Source of the DNA: Avena insularis
Taxonomy: Eukaryota > Streptophyta > Magnoliopsida > Poales > Poaceae
Length of the DNA: 64,000 nt
NCBI GenBank assembly: GCA_023614405.1
Contig: CM042696.1
Location: 336,465,211 to 336,529,210 of the forward strand
Reading direction: 5' to 3'
Shown here: positions 10,590 through 24,229 of the stretch, one piece after another
Layout of the letters: every line of letters begins with the position of its first letter
Position numbering within the stretch: position 1 is the stretch's first letter
Translations under genes and position numbers: made by a program
Notes under the pieces: generated by a model
Database searches by the model: none
What the model was told of the DNA's origin: nothing
What the model saw: the letters and a program-made list of their open reading frames with translations, nothing else

Positions 10590-12300
10590 ACTACTTAACA
10601 CAAATGCCCTCCTTTGCTGCTACTATAGCAGTTATATACTTAGCCTTTTGTTGTAGTATCCGTCACAATGTCTCAACTTTGGAACTCATCTAAATCCATC
10701 ATGGAACATCCTTTCCATTACATTGTGCCACCCATAGTCTAAATTGAGATAAATTTAATTTGTATCTTGTGAAAAAAATAGTATCAATGTAACACTTTAC
10801 AATGAACTACCTTTAACTATTTGTCACTTATACATGATATATTCTTAGTTCTTCCAAAGCTCATAAGAATATCTTTAGTATCGTTCAATGGTCATCTTAT
10901 GAATCATTCTGGTGTGTGCTCATAACATTTAGAGCATAGGACATTTTGGATATATACATATCATGGTATAATCGATCAAAATCATCATGTGATTTTACTC
11001 ATCAAGTGTTGAAACACTTGAATTTTGATACAATCCTTTCCATGCAGCAAGAACCTTTCTTGTTGTTTCCATATTGAACCCTTTCAAGATCTCATATATG
11101 TATGTCTGGCACAACCATATTAGCACCTTAATCTATCCATATAGATATGGATGCCAAATATTCTGGGTTTGCCCAAGTCTTTCATCGAAATCTTATTTTA
11201 ATGAAATTCTTAACTTGTGTCAATACAAGATACATCATTTCCAATCAACAATATGTCCTCTACATAATGTATTAGAAATATGTCTCAGCGCTCCCACTTA
11301 ATTTCTTGCAAATGCAAGCATCTTCATCATCTCCGATGAATTTTAACTCTTTTAACAGTTTCATCATGGTGAAGATTCCAACTCCACTATGCTTACTTCA
11401 ACTATTGAAGTTTGCATGCCCTTTTAGCACCCTTTGAATTAACAAAACCCTTCGGACCGTGTCTTGTACACGTCCTAGGTAACCATTCTATTATAAGAAC
11501 ATTGTTTTGTTTGTTCAACTACCATATACCAAATTATATGTAGTGGTTGCTACATTAATCCGTCAAAACTAAATATCGCTATGAAAGATCAAATCTTGTC
11601 ATAGTCAACTCCTTGAACATTGCCGTAAACTTCTTTCCGACATGTCGACTATTTCATAGATGTTAAACATCCATGTCTATTTCTTTATAGATCCAAACAC
11701 GACCGATAGGCTTCACGCCTTTCCGGAGGGTCTTCCAAATTCAGAAACTTGATTTCTCGTGTATGGATATTATCACGGATTCTTTGACTTCTAGTCATTT
11801 TATGGAGTTAGGGCCCATCATCGCTTCTTTGCATGTAGTCGGTTCATCATTGTCAAAACAATAACGACTTGCTTATCAAATCACACTATTTGATTCTTAC
11901 CTACCCACACGGTTCAATAGGAACTCTAATCTCCGAGATCACACCCTTTGTAATCACGGGAGCCATGAGCATTGTGCCTGCCACCAGGACACTTTCCGGC
12001 GCTGCGCTACTTAGCACATATAGCTAAGGTTCAACAACCTTATCAGAGTTCTATTGTCCTCCCACTTAACTTTTCACGAGAAATTCCTACTCAAGAAACT
12101 TAACGTTCGAAGTAACAAACTCTTTTGTCCTCGGTGTTATGGAGAAATTCCCAACAAATTCTTTGGGATAACCTACAAAGACGTGCTTATCCGACTTTGG
12201 TTGTAAACATTTTACTTATGTATAGCATCCCAAAATTGAAGAAAAGACAATTCGGGTTTTATCCCAAACCATAACTTATATGGTGTCATTTCAACGGATC
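10590..12300 (-). pseudogene. Decayed Copia pol (integrase end to RNase H)
   Basis: No long ORF survives, but short conserved peptides remain in the right order on the minus strand. TPYKLWFGIKPELS (about 12241-12298) matches the integrase end (TPYELW.G.KP). QPKSDKHVFVGYPKE (about 12136-12212) matches the usual PKSDKC.FVGYPKE block before reverse transcriptase. KYITAIVAAKEGICVK (about 10593-10640) matches the RNase H block EYIAA.EAAKEA.W. Frames change between them with many stops, so the element cannot encode its own enzymes. I found no clear reverse transcriptase core by eye. Confidence 0.7.
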
Positions 12301-14413
12301 ACGATGGTGCTGTTTTCAGTGTAAAAGATGTAGTCTCTAAAGCTTCAATCCTTAAACCATAATGGCAGTTTTATAAATGACACCTTTGATCTTACCATGT
12401 CAAACATGGTTTGATTTCATCTCTCGAATATGCCATACTCCTATGGTTTATCGGGAAAACACAAATCATGGAACAATTCCTCAAATCTTAGGTGTTTTGC
12501 TAAACATGTAACTCAAATATCTTCCTTTATGATCGAATCATAAACTCTTTATTTTCTTCTTACAATGATTTTTCACTTCATCTTGAAACTCCTTGAACAA
12601 TTTTCAAATGTTTCATACTTTTTCCTTATTAAGTAAATATACAAATATATTCACTCAAATTTCTGGAGAAACAATATGAAGCAAAAATGATCCATCGCAT
12701 ATGGCTACACATAATGGACTATATACATCAACATGCATAATATCCAATAAGTTAGTCATCCGTTCCTCTTTGGCCTATTAACGGAGTTTCAATTATCTTG
12801 AGGAAAGTTTCATCAGCGTCAATTGATCAAAATCAAAGACTCCAAAATTCCATCAACATGGAGTTTCTTTATGTTTTCTTTCCAATATAATTTAAACAGC
12901 GATGTCACTTCATAAGTGATCTTTCAATCATTTGTATTGCGACATTTTAGCAATAGTGTTTATGGATGTGATTTCTCCCACTAGACTTGTAAAAGTTCAT
13001 CCATCCTTTATGGAATACGGTAATTATTTGAACAACCATTGTTCTCATAATACCGGAACAAAATAACAATTATTAAAACAAATCTTGAAGGCTAGGTTTG
13101 ACAACAATGAAAAACACAATAACACTTTATTTGTTTTTGATGATCATCATCACTTATTCTCTTGCTAGTTACTTAGACCATTTCAGTTCCTGAATTGCAT
13201 TGTCCTGTATGACACTTCATACCAACCAATTCGGTATCCAATACCGATATACAATACCTCACAATGACATTGTTTAACAAGAAAGGAATACAGCCATAAC
13301 ATGTATATCTTCTATATACCTAAGTTGGACATATCCAACCTTTTATTTTCTGCCAAATATTTTATAGATTCTCTTTCAGCAATTCCTTTTCTTTTAAAAG
13401 AATCTATCAACATCAATAGTGGTGTCATTAACATGACACATGGTACAAAGCTTGTATATAGTCAAATACTAATACCTTTGGACTTGCACTTTGAAGTGGA
13501 TCACCATCATCAAATGTTTGGTATTCTTTCAAAAATCCATTCTTTAGTAATCTTTTAGTGTAGTAAACATTTTACTTACAACTTCTATTTATCCTTATCA
13601 TGACAACTTTCATGATCAAGCTACTATAGCTTATAAGGAAGAATGAAGAGTATAATTTCAGTTCCCAAAACCTTTTGGGAGATTCGGATGCCTAGCATTT
13701 CCATCCTTCACAAATTCTCATACAATATGAGAACATGTATTTTGCTAAATTATACTCTATCATAATGCAACCAAAAACATTGTTCAGATATCACAATATC
13801 TTCCACACATGATGGTTTCTGAAAAAAAAATTCAGCTCATATATAATCTTGATATTAAAACAACTTTTGAATATCAATAATCATGGAGGCAAACATGATA
13901 CTTTAGATACTAACATTGGAATCTTTACTCTTTATTTAATACTAATTATTAAACTTCATGGAGTAAATAGAGTTTGCTGAAAGTTTGCAATAGGACTTCT
14001 AAACTTTAAATTGACAGTCAAAAAAATACGATACCAGTTCGTAAAGTAAATATCCAGAATTCTATAGTTCTATTTTCTCAATTGAAACTAAGTATAAGGT
14101 AGTGAATAGATGCCAATGACAACAACAAATTATGCAAATTCACTTCGATTTAGTTTATGACAAATTTAGTTTGACTAATCCAAATTAGAAATGAACTCCC
14201 ACTCAAAAACGACATCCCTCGTGCCTTTTTGGTGATTACATGAACCAAATCCACTACACCAAGTCCGATCATCACGTGAGTTGATGTAGCTTCAAAGGAG
14301 AGCATCTATATGGGCATCATATCAACAATATGACTCATGCTTAACCTTTCGGTCCGTGATCCGAGGCCATGTCTGTACATGCTAGGCTCGCCAAGTAAGA
14401 ACCTTAGTACTCG
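12301..14413 (-). other. Copia internal region, gag/protease side, unreadable
   Basis: By position this should hold gag, protease and the start of integrase. I see only AT-rich sequence with short frames and no zinc knuckle or protease motif that I can defend. It is broken at 14418 by the Gypsy insertion. Confidence 0.5.
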
Positions 14414-14418
14414 CATGT
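14414..14418. repeat. Target-site duplication CATGT, left copy (Gypsy)
   Basis: CATGT precedes TGTAACATCCC and occurs again at 27448-27452 after the right LTR. This defines the nested Gypsy element exactly. Confidence 0.95.
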
Positions 14419-17400
14419 TGTAACATCCCAAAACTTCAATCCAAGCTTATCAAGATCTAAATCATCAAATTTGGGGTTAACAAAAACTTTTTCAAATTTA
14501 AAATACAAGCATTCATATATGTGTGCATTTAAAATAGGAGTTGTTTTGAATTGCCATGATTGTGTGATCATTTGCTTCTAAAATGTTTCTGAAGTGAATT
14601 AAACATCATCTACATCATTCCCAAACTTTTCCTAAAGAAAATCAAATCAAAAAGAATTAAAAAGGAGGAATGGTCATTTTGGCCATTTTAATCCACTACA
14701 TTACTTTGAGTGTTCCTAGCACTCATTTCTTAACAGAAACAATTCTTGATCTTTGTACCCCCTTTCTAGTACACATAATGAGGTACCAAGGCCCACCTTT
14801 TGATCTGATAAAAACATTTTACTTATTTGAAATGACATTTGAAAATTGAATCTAATGCATATGCATAGATCACCCCTATTTCAAAACCCATCTATTTGAG
14901 CTCCACTTTCAAAACCCTTGCAACCAGAGTCTACCTAGCACTAGTGGAGATCACCCAAAAACTTTGAAACCAAAATTCAAAAGTTTGTTTCATGCGGCCA
15001 TTTCATCAAACACTTGGCAGGCAGATTTCAAACAAAACAAATTTCACTATTTTAAATAGTGTTCTGGCCAAACTTGTCTCCCATTTGGCCCCTTTTTACT
15101 CCCTTTGTCTCTACATGATCTAGCAAAGCCTTTAAAACCCACTCCCCTAGCCCCTAGTGGCATTGACATGCCATGCCGAGCCACCCCTCGCCGGCCAACC
15201 TTGCCCTCACCGCAGCAGACCATCTCCCTCCCTCTCACCATGTCTAGGAGGTAGCCAGCACCTCACCGCCACCCTCTGTCCCCTGCCCGAGCCAAGCCCT
15301 GCAGTGGACCACCGAGGAAACCACGCGCCCAGTGCCACCGCACCATGCCGATGTCGCCCACAGAGCATGCTCTGTCCTCGTGTGCACAAGCCGCCGCTCG
15401 ACCGCAACCCGCGCCTACCGCTCCGCCACGACCCAGGGAACACCCAGACACCCCCGTTCGCCGCCCAACTCACCACAGCCACCGCTCGCCATGGATACCG
15501 CCGCCTCTGCCGCTCAGAGCGCCACCTCGCCCAGACCGCATACCACCGCCCCTACGCTCGCATTCACTTCCTAGAGCACCGCCAGGAGACCGCCTGTAGA
15601 TCGCCACCCTCCGCCATGCCGCTAGCCGTCCGTAGCCGTGTCGCCAGAGTCGCCTTCCCATCCCGCTCGGTCTCACCGTCAGGCCTATAAAAGGAGGCCT
15701 CCCAAGCCTCTTCTCTCCACACCACTCCACTCCCCTCACCTCACTGAACCTCACCCACCTCTAGCCGGAGCAAGGCGAGCTCTGCCTCGCCGGAATTGGA
15801 GCCGGAGCAACCGCAGCAGGAGGAGAAGGGCGCCGCTGATTGCGACCACCCCAAGCTCTGCCGCAACCCCGCCTCGCCTCGCCGTCGACCACCAGTTCGT
15901 TTGCCCGCCTCGTCGACCCCGCTGGAGCCCTGTTACGTCCCCAGCAGACCCCCACCGAGCCGCTAGGGTTCAAGCTCGCCGACGAACTGTTCGTCATCGA
16001 CAACGACCCTTAGCCGTAGATCCCCCTTCTAATCCTACGGCCCACAGCGCGCGTACAGTTTCGCATGTTAAAACCCACTGACAAGCGGGACCCCCCTGTC
16101 AGCTGAGCCCATGCCACGGAGCGCCACTTGGCCGGCCCAAGTTCTTTCCCGCGCAAGCCCACCCGTTCAAATCTGGATTTTTCTTTTTAGTTAAATCTAG
16201 TTTCCCACTAGTTTAAAATTCAATTCAGAGAGTTTTATAAATCCAAATTGCATAAAACCAATTTTCTCTGAAAGGTATTGAGATGACATATCCAAGACCG
16301 TTGGATTTAATTCAATTAGAGTTATAGATCTCTCCTAATAAAAATAACAAAACAGAAGTATTTGCCACTTGCAACATTTTTATAAAATCAACTAAGATAG
16401 GTTTTGAGTTAATTCCAACTCTCAAAAATCACATTTCATCATATCGGTCTTAAAATGTAATAATATTAAGGGTTACATGCAGTGACTTTGGACTAGTACC
16501 AAAATAATGCTATATAGGCATTTCTAGTCACTTTAAATCATTAAATAATGAACTTAAACCAAAGTAATATTGATCCAACCCTTAAATATCATTCTCACAT
16601 GTTAGAATATGTGGTGATGACATGTGTCCACATGATCCCATATTTTAAGTGGTGAATATTAAATCTTAGTTAAATTTTTAATGAGTAGAAATTACTTTTC
16701 TAAATTTAAAAGAATGAAACTATTGAATTAAACTTGTGATGCTTGTGATGATAATAGATCATCAATTGTGTGTCTTAGAAAGCTATCTAACCTAGTTAAG
16801 TATTGTTTGGTGATTGTGTACTCCGTATGTATTTATAGAAGATAGTACCGACCAAGATTACGAGGAGGACGAGTGTTATCCAGACGAAGACGAAGAAAAC
16901 TTCAACCACTGCACCAACCATGGCAAGCTAGCACTATCCAAGATTAACCCTTGCAAGTTATACTTGCAAGCCACCATTAACAATCTAAGATTAACCCTTG
17001 CAAGTTTAGTGCTTAGCAAACTAGAATCAAACTAGATGGTTTAGCAAAGATGCCTTAAGCATGCTTTGAGCACCCATTTTTTTTGACTATTAGTACCTCA
17101 AGTCTTATTGACAAGTTTCACCTCCCTTAGTTTACACAAAGTTCTTTACTTGTTTTTAAGGTAGCATAAAAAGTATAAAACTTGACCTACTTAGAAACCT
17201 TTAGATGTCATTCTATGGCATGAGATTGAACCTATCACTTCCACTTTAGTGAACATTCTTAACTTAGTAGTTTAGAGTAGATCCAAAATCTTGAGTCACT
17301 TTAGATGGGAACACTTGGTGAAAATGAATTATAAAAACCTTAGAATGATGAGTCATTCTATTGAGATGTTTTGACACGTGTTGAGAAACACCAATGGTTG

Positions 17401-18421
17401 ATGATGATGAAAATGTTGAGGCATGAGCCTTAACCCTTTTATAAAACTAATGGTTGGATTCGGATGCGATACCATTCCAAATTTACCGTTTAACCACATT
17501 ACCTGAATTGGGTAAGGCTTAGCTGGAAATTTATATGCATTAGTATTAGTTCCCTCACGAGAGAGGTTTGAGCTGAGGCTACCTCTCATGATGTCCACCT
17601 TTGCAGTGCCCAAGATGACTGATGGTCATGCTTGGGAGGACATGCTCATAGGAGAGGTGCTTATAATAGGGTCTGTAAAGGGAAGGTTATGTTTGATTAT
17701 CTGCATACTAAGTATGATGATTCAGGGTTATCTCTGACAGATGTATCGAATCTTGTGGTGAAAGTGTACCACCTCTGCAGAGTGTCAAACTATTCGAATA
17801 GCCGCGTCCGCGGTTATGTATGGTTGGAATGGCCATACTGTTTCGTTGTCAGATGTTTTCCAAATAACTTGAAATGAATGATGAACGTTGACTTGACCAT
17901 AACAGGGTTGTGTTTATGATAATAGCTTCCCAACTTAAGTGATTCTAGAACTTTACTTTACCTTTCTTTGCTTCAGAACTCAGCTTAGGTTTCAAACTTA
18001 ACTTTATAGTTAAACTTAGATTTAGCACTTTAACCTAGAACTATAGTACCTGTTAATAGTAGTTGGCGAGTACTTAAAGAGTACTCATGGCTTTTGTCCC
18101 TGGCTGTTCTCATGGCCAGACTATGAAGGAGATTATCAAGATGATGGTCATCAGGACGGCTATGATAACTAGGACTATCCGCCTCACAAGATTGCTGTGC
18201 CCTTGAAGATGGACCCCACCACTACGCTTATCTTTTATTTCCGCTGCTTGTTGTATTAAAGACTGGATCATGAGATCCTTATTTGTGTAAGACCTTATGT
18301 ATGGTTTGTAATGGATGATGTACTGTGATATCCAATCCGTTATGTCTTGCAAAAATGGTAATCCTGGGATTGCGAGGTATGGCATAACGGGCATCTGGGA
18401 TTAAAAATCTGGGTGTTGACC
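14419..18421 (+). repeat. Gypsy 5' LTR (4003 bp)
   Basis: This is the full-length LTR. It has a GC-rich, C-tract island (about 15100-16080) around its promoter and a low-GC remainder. The last base is C where the other LTR has A. GC-rich frames of up to 177 codons occur on both strands here and in the other LTR; they are compositional, not genes. Confidence 0.93.
15686..15694 (+). promoter_or_regulatory. TATA box of the Gypsy 5' LTR
   Basis: TATAAAAGG lies in a GC-rich context and is followed by a C/T-rich initiator region (CTCTTCTCTCCACACCACTC). It is the likely start of genomic RNA, with U3 to the left and R-U5 to the right. The same box is kept in the 3' LTR. Confidence 0.75.
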
Positions 18422-18424
18422 AGT

Positions 18425-18436
18425 TGGTATCAGAGC
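18425..18436 (+). other. Gypsy primer-binding site (tRNA-iMet)
   Basis: TGGTATCAGAGC lies three bases after the 5' LTR and is complementary to the 3' end of plant initiator tRNA-Met, the usual primer for this group. Confidence 0.9.
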
Positions 18437-18651
18437 TAGGTTGACCATAGGAGACCCTAGTTAGAATGGATGTCCAAACCAAAAGCTTAGCTTCCAAACC
18501 AAAGTGAGTATTTATGAAAAACTATTTCCTCTCTTACCCTTGTGAACTCATTCTTTCTCAAAAATTCATGTTCCTCAAAATTCTTACATTACTACTTAAA
18601 ACTTGACACACTTGATCACCTCACTAATTTTCTCATCCTTAATTCTTGTAG

Positions 18652-19422
18652 ATGGAGATTCAGTTCAGCAAGTTTTACCAGTTGGGAAAAGGAGGTTAGC
18701 GGATCTTCGAGAGGGATCTGGATTCACTGTCGGAGTTACTGGGACACCCACATCCGGAGTTTCTTGGAGCTCAACTTCCAAGACCCCCAGGAGGAGACCT
18801 ATAGTGGCTAGCCACCGCAGATCTTAGAGGAAGCATCGAAGCACCAACTTCTGGAAGAATTCAGTTCTCCGTGATAGAGAACAACTGGCTAGATGGACTA
18901 GCAAGGGAAATGCACGAAGCTCTCGCACGTCTATGTTCTCTCAGCGTCAACAAGATCCAAGGAACCCGTTTTGCCCACTATGCAAGACGTGACTTCATGG
19001 GAATGCCGATGGAGATGCCAAGTCACCCAGAGTTGAGGCGTCAAGTGGAGAATCTTGACTTTTTGCTGCATGACCGACAGCAGGAACTGGACAATGCCAG
19101 AGAGTTAGCCAACCAGAACCGTGCCATCGCCGACCAGAAGGGCCAGACTTTCACACTGCTCGTCCAGGACCGCCAGTCTCTTCGCCACCAGCGTGCCAAG
19201 AAGGATCGCACCATCCCCCGATGTCGCAAGAAGGTGGCCGACCTCGAGAAGACCATCAAGGAGTAGGAAGCTCAGCTTGCAGCAAAGGAAGAAGAAGATG
19301 AGGGTGAAGACATCCAGGGAGACATGGATTCTTACCTCAGCAACGATGATGACTTTCTGGAGGAGGACACCGTGGACTTCCACACTGATGATGAGGACTC
19401 CGACTTCATCGACGATGAGTAG
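18652..19422 (+). pseudogene. Extra ORF (ORF0) of the Gypsy element, three nonsense codons
   Basis: A 257-codon frame starts at ATG 18652 (MEIQFSKFYQLGKGG) and ends at TAG 19420. It has in-frame stops at 18697, 18802 and 19264 but no frameshift. The middle is a heptad-like, charged coiled coil (PELRRQVENLDFLLHDRQQE and onward). The last 50 residues are highly acidic, ending DEDSDFIDDE. It lies between the primer site and gag on the same strand. An additional ORF in this place is known from some rice Gypsy elements (RIRE3/RIRE8, from memory). Its role is unknown; the coiled coil and acidic tail suggest a protein-binding product. Confidence 0.7.
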
Positions 19423-19669
19423 ATGCACTAGAGCACTGTCGTAGCATGAGTTGTATCGGTCCCACTGTATCATAGCTGGCAGAATGGTTCTTCAAACCAT
19501 CCGCTTTCCTTTGTTTGTTGTGGTGTGTGTTGTATCGTGTGCTTGCTTGCATAAATGAAAATGAAGTTAGTTGAAAAACCTGAGTCTAACTCAAAGTTTT
19601 AGCTTTGAAAACCCAAAACCATGAACCTTAGAATTTCCCTCTTACCCCTATACCTATCTCAATCTTCAG

Positions 19670-22600
19670 ATGACTCGTGGAAACCAAGGAGGAGCAGCTC
19701 GTCAGGGACCCAATGCTGCAGATCTTGAGAATCTCAACATGAACCGTGAAGCAAGCAGGGCCGAGCGCCAAGCCAACTTAGCAACATTGCAGCAGATCGC
19801 CCAGATGGCTCTCAACAACCAAGGCCATGGAAATCAGGATCACCAAGGATCTAAACTCAAAAAATTTTAGAACACCAATCCCCCAATCTTCAACCAATCT
19901 GAGAACCCATTAGATGCTGATGACTAGTTATAGACCATGGAAAACAACTTAGAAGTTGCCAGAGTTGATGAAAATGAGAAAGTTCTCTTCGCCACCCACT
20001 ATCTAGCAGGAGATGCAAGAGCTTGGTGGAATAGCATCCGTAATATGAACCATGGCCAGGTTATGACATGGGAAGCATTCAAAGTCAAGTTCAGCAGCAA
20101 CCACGTGCCGCAAGGTCTCGTCAACAGGATGAGAGATGAATTCCGCGAATTGAAGCAAGGAAGAATGATTGTGGTGGAGTACCATGACAGATTCTTGTCA
20201 CTTGCCAGATATGCACCTGATGAGATCAACACAGAGGCCAATAAGAAGGAGAGATTCTTAAACGGACTGCATGATGAGATGCAGATTGTCCTTGTCAACA
20301 TCTGTTTTCAGGATCTCGAAGAGCTAGTCGACTCTGCCATTCAGATGGAAGGGAAGATTAACCAGGAAAACGACAACCGCAAGCGTCGCATGATGCAGTA
20401 GTCTGGATCCAGTAGTCACCAGAAGTACCGTCCCAACCCCTCACCAGGATATGCACCAAGAAACAACCAACCCCCAAATTCTCGCCCAAGCTACCCCAAC
20501 CCTAGCGGAGGCAATGTGAAGTCCGGAGGAAACAATCACAACTCCGGTAATGCCAACAATTTCAACCATGCCCCTCCCAAGAACAACAACAACACTGCAC
20601 CCAGAACTGGCAGCAATGTTGTGCCTGTCGCAGTCAAGGACAAGTCCCAAATCACTTGTTTCGAGTGTGCAGTGAAGGGTCACTACTCATATGAGTGTCC
20701 CAAGAAGACTGCCGCCAATGCCCCTGTGAATGCCCCAGCTCAGCAGCAGCGTCGTGTTCAACCAGGAAGGAGAAGTGCCCCAGGGAACCCTCACAACCGC
20801 AATGGTCGTCTCTTCCACATGAACGCAGAAGAAGCCCAGGAAGCGCCAGATGTAGTGCTAGGTATGTTTTCTGTCAACTCAGTTTTAGCAAGAGTATTGT
20901 TTGATTCGCGAGCATCGCATTCATTTGTCACCGAAGAATTTGCATGCACTAGTAAGATTCACCCAACCAACCTGAAGCATGTCATGATAGTTCAAATCCC
21001 CGGTTCAACTACAAAGGCTAGAAAAATTTGCAAAGCTGTACCTATCAGAATACATGGGATAGATTTTTATGCCAACCTAATTGTACATGGAACCAAAGGA
21101 TTGGAAGTAGTACTAGGTATGGACTGGATGTCAAGGCATAAAGGATTGAGAAACTATGCTAAGAAAGCCATCACCATGACCAGTAGTTCTGGAGTAACAG
21201 TAGATCATATCTCTGAAACCTTACCCCGTCAATTCAAGTGCAACAAGAGTGTAGTCCTGCCCACCATAGACCAAGTCAGAGTAGTCTGTGAATACCCCGA
21301 CGTATTCCCAGATGAATTGCCAGGTATGCCCCCGGATAGGGATATTGAGTTCATTATCAAACTAATCCCTGGAACCAGACCTATAGCCCAGATACCCTAT
21401 AGCATGAACCCCTCAGAGTTAGTGGAACTGAAGAAGCAGTTGGATGCCATGTTAGCAACAGGCTTGATTCAGCCAAGCGCATCGCCATGGAGATCACCAG
21501 TGTTATTCGTCGACAAGAAAGATGGAGGCAATCATCTGTGTACAGATTACATAAAGTTGAATGACGTCACCATCAAGAACAAGTACCCCTTGCCAAAGAT
21601 AGAGGATCTATTTGATCAGTTGACCGGATCTCAGGTATTCTCAAAGATTGATCTTAGGACTGGTTATCACCAACTTAAGATTTGTGCAATGGATATTTCG
21701 AAGACCGCCTTTACTACTCGCTATGGTTTATACGAGTATACGGTTATGTCTTTTGGATTAACCAATGCCCCTGCTTATTTCATGAATCTCATGAATAAGA
21801 TCTTTATGAATTTCCTTGATAAGTTTGTAGTTGTGTTCATCGATGACATCCTTATCTACTCCAAGTCAGAAGAAGAGCATGAGCAACATCTGAGAATCAT
21901 CCTATAAACCCTGAGGGAGCATCAGTTATATGCCAAGTTCAGCAAGTGTGAGTTTTGGCTGAAAGAAGTAGGATTCCTAGGACATATTGTGTCTGCCGGA
22001 GGAGTCTCTATTGATCCCGCCAAGATCAAAGATGTCGAAGAATGGGAAGCCCCAACCACTCAAACCCAAGTCCGTGCATTTCTCGGATTAGCGGGATACT
22101 ACCGCAAGTTCGTAGAAGGATTCTCGAGCATCGCCCGACCCATGACCCAATTGTTGAAGAAGGACAAGAAGTTTGAATGGACCGAAAAATATGAAGCCAG
22201 TTTTCTGGAGCTGAAGAAGAGATTAATATCAGCCCCAATTTTGATCATGCCAGACATCAAGAAGCCATTTGATGTATATTGTGACGCATCCAAGATTGGT
22301 CTAGGATGTGTATTGATGCAAGAAGGCAAGGTCATCTCATATCTGTCTCGACAACTGAAGCAGCATGAGCAGAACTATCCGACCCATGATCTTGAAGTAG
22401 CAGCCGTAGTTTTGGCATTGAAGACATGGCGTCATTATCTGATGGGTAATCGCTGTGAGATTTACTCAAATCATAAGAGCTTAAAGTATATTTTCACTCA
22501 GAAGGAGTTGAATATGAGACAAAGGAGATGGATAGAGTTAATCAAGGATTATGACCTTGACATTCACTATCACCCCGGCAAAGCCAATGTGGTAGCGGAT

Positions 22601-24181
22601 GCTCTTAGCAGATTGTCGTGTAGGCTTAACACCATGATCAAGGAGAAGCAACCAAGTTTGTATGAGGAGTTGGAGCAGTTCAGGACTGAAGTAGTTAGCA
22701 AAGGATTCTTAGCTAGCATTGAACTTTAACCCACTTTGATTAGCCAAATCAAGGAAGCCCAGAAGGGGAATGAGAGTATAGACGGTATAAAACGTCGTAT
22801 TGGTACAGGAAAGGTACCTGGAGTCACCAAAGACGAAGAAGGAGTACTGTGGTACAAAGGACGTATCTGTGTGCCAGCAGATTTGGAGCTGAAGGAAATT
22901 ATCATGAAAGAAGCTCATGATACTCTTTATTCTATCCACCCCGGAGGAACAAAGATGTATCAGGATTTGAAAGAGCAATTTTGGTGGCACAAGATGAAGA
23001 GAGAGATCAGAAGCTACATCGCCAAATGTGACATCTGTCAAAGAGTCAAGGCCGAGCATCAAAGACCTGCAGGACTATTGCAACCACTGTAGATTCAGGA
23101 ATGGAAATGGGATTCTGTCAGAATGGACTTTATCACCGGTTTACCTACTTCTAGTAGGGGAAATGACTCAATCTGGGTCATAGTTGATAGACTGTCCAAG
23201 GTAGCCCATTTTATACCTATCAAGACTACCTACCAGAGTGCAAAGCTAGCAGAGTTGTATATTGCTAGGATTGTTAGTCTGCATGGAACCCCCAAGACCA
23301 TCGTATCAGATCGAGGAACCCAGTTTACCTCGAGATTTTGGCAGAAAGTTCAGGAAGGTTTAGGAACCAAGTTGAACTTCAGTACCGCTTATCACCCACA
23401 AACAGATGGACAGACTGAGAGAGTCAACCAGATCCTAGAGGATATGCTTAGAGCTTGTGTTTTGGAATATGGATCAAAATGGGAAGACTGCCTGCCTTTC
23501 GCAGAATTCTCATATAACAACAGTTATCAAGCTAGTTTGCATATGGCACCATTTGAATTCCTATTCGGAAGAAAGTGTCGTACCCCTTTGAATTGGTCGC
23601 AAGTAGGAGAGAGTCAGATCTTCGGACCCGACATTCTACGAGAAGCAGAAGAGAAAGTTCACAAAGTCCGTGAGCACCTCCAGACTGCCCAATCCAGACA
23701 GAAGAGCTATGCTGACAAGAGAAGGAGAGACCTGACTTTCAATGTTGGAGATTATGTATATCTCAAGGTTTCACCATTTAAGGGAACTCAACGCTTTAGT
23801 TTGAAGGGAAAGTTAGCCTCCAGATATATCAGACCTTTCAAAATTCTGAACCATCGAGGAGAAGTATCGTATCAGCTGGAACTGCCTGAAGAGATGTCAG
23901 CCATCCACAATGTGTTCCATATCTCGTTACTTTGCAAATGCTTGGAAGTGCCTGAGAAGACTGAAGTTTTCAAGAATATCAAACACAGAGCTGTGGAAAT
24001 CAACAATGACCTAACCTATCGCGAAGTACCCATCCGTATCTTAGAAGAAGCCTACAGAACCACCAGGACCAGGAGCATCAAGTTTCTTAAGATTCAGTGG
24101 AGCAACCATACCGAGGAGGAAGCTACTTGGGAGCGCGAAGATTACATTAGGACAGAGTTCCCAAATCTCTTTAGTTCCTAG
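19670..24181 (+). pseudogene. Gypsy gag-pol polyprotein (gag, PR, RT, RNase H, IN, chromodomain), inactive
   Basis: One frame of 1504 codons runs from ATG 19670 to TAG 24179. Domains in order: gag capsid (FATHYLAGDARAWWNSI, about 19985-20300); zinc knuckle [14 protein letters not shown] (about 20657); protease at about 20895; reverse transcriptase ([16 protein letters not shown] to [12 protein letters not shown], about 21400-21870); RNase H (about 22200-22610); integrase HHCC zinc finger (about 22915-23050) and D,D,E core (MDFITGLP, IVSDRGTQF, QTDGQTERVNQI); chromodomain-like tail (EEATWEREDYIRTEFPNLF). It has stops at 19868, 19925, 19931, 20399, 21905, 22727 and 23090 but no frameshift. The protease motif Asp-Ser-Gly is Asp-Ser-Arg. 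The element cannot move on its own. Confidence 0.95.
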
Positions 24182-24211
24182 TTTTCTTAGTAAATCTCAG
24201 GACGAGATTTT

Positions 24212-24229
24212 GTTTAAATGGGGAAGGTT
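24212..24229 (+). other. Gypsy polypurine tract region
   Basis: AATGGGGAAGG directly precedes the 3' LTR and is the expected plus-strand primer. Confidence 0.8.

Noticed and set aside
15047..16081. GC-rich ORFs of 80-177 codons on both strands (and their copies at 24861-25873)
   Set aside because: They lie in the GC-rich part of the Gypsy LTRs around its TATA box, are Pro/Arg/Ala-rich on both strands, and differ by frame between the two LTRs.
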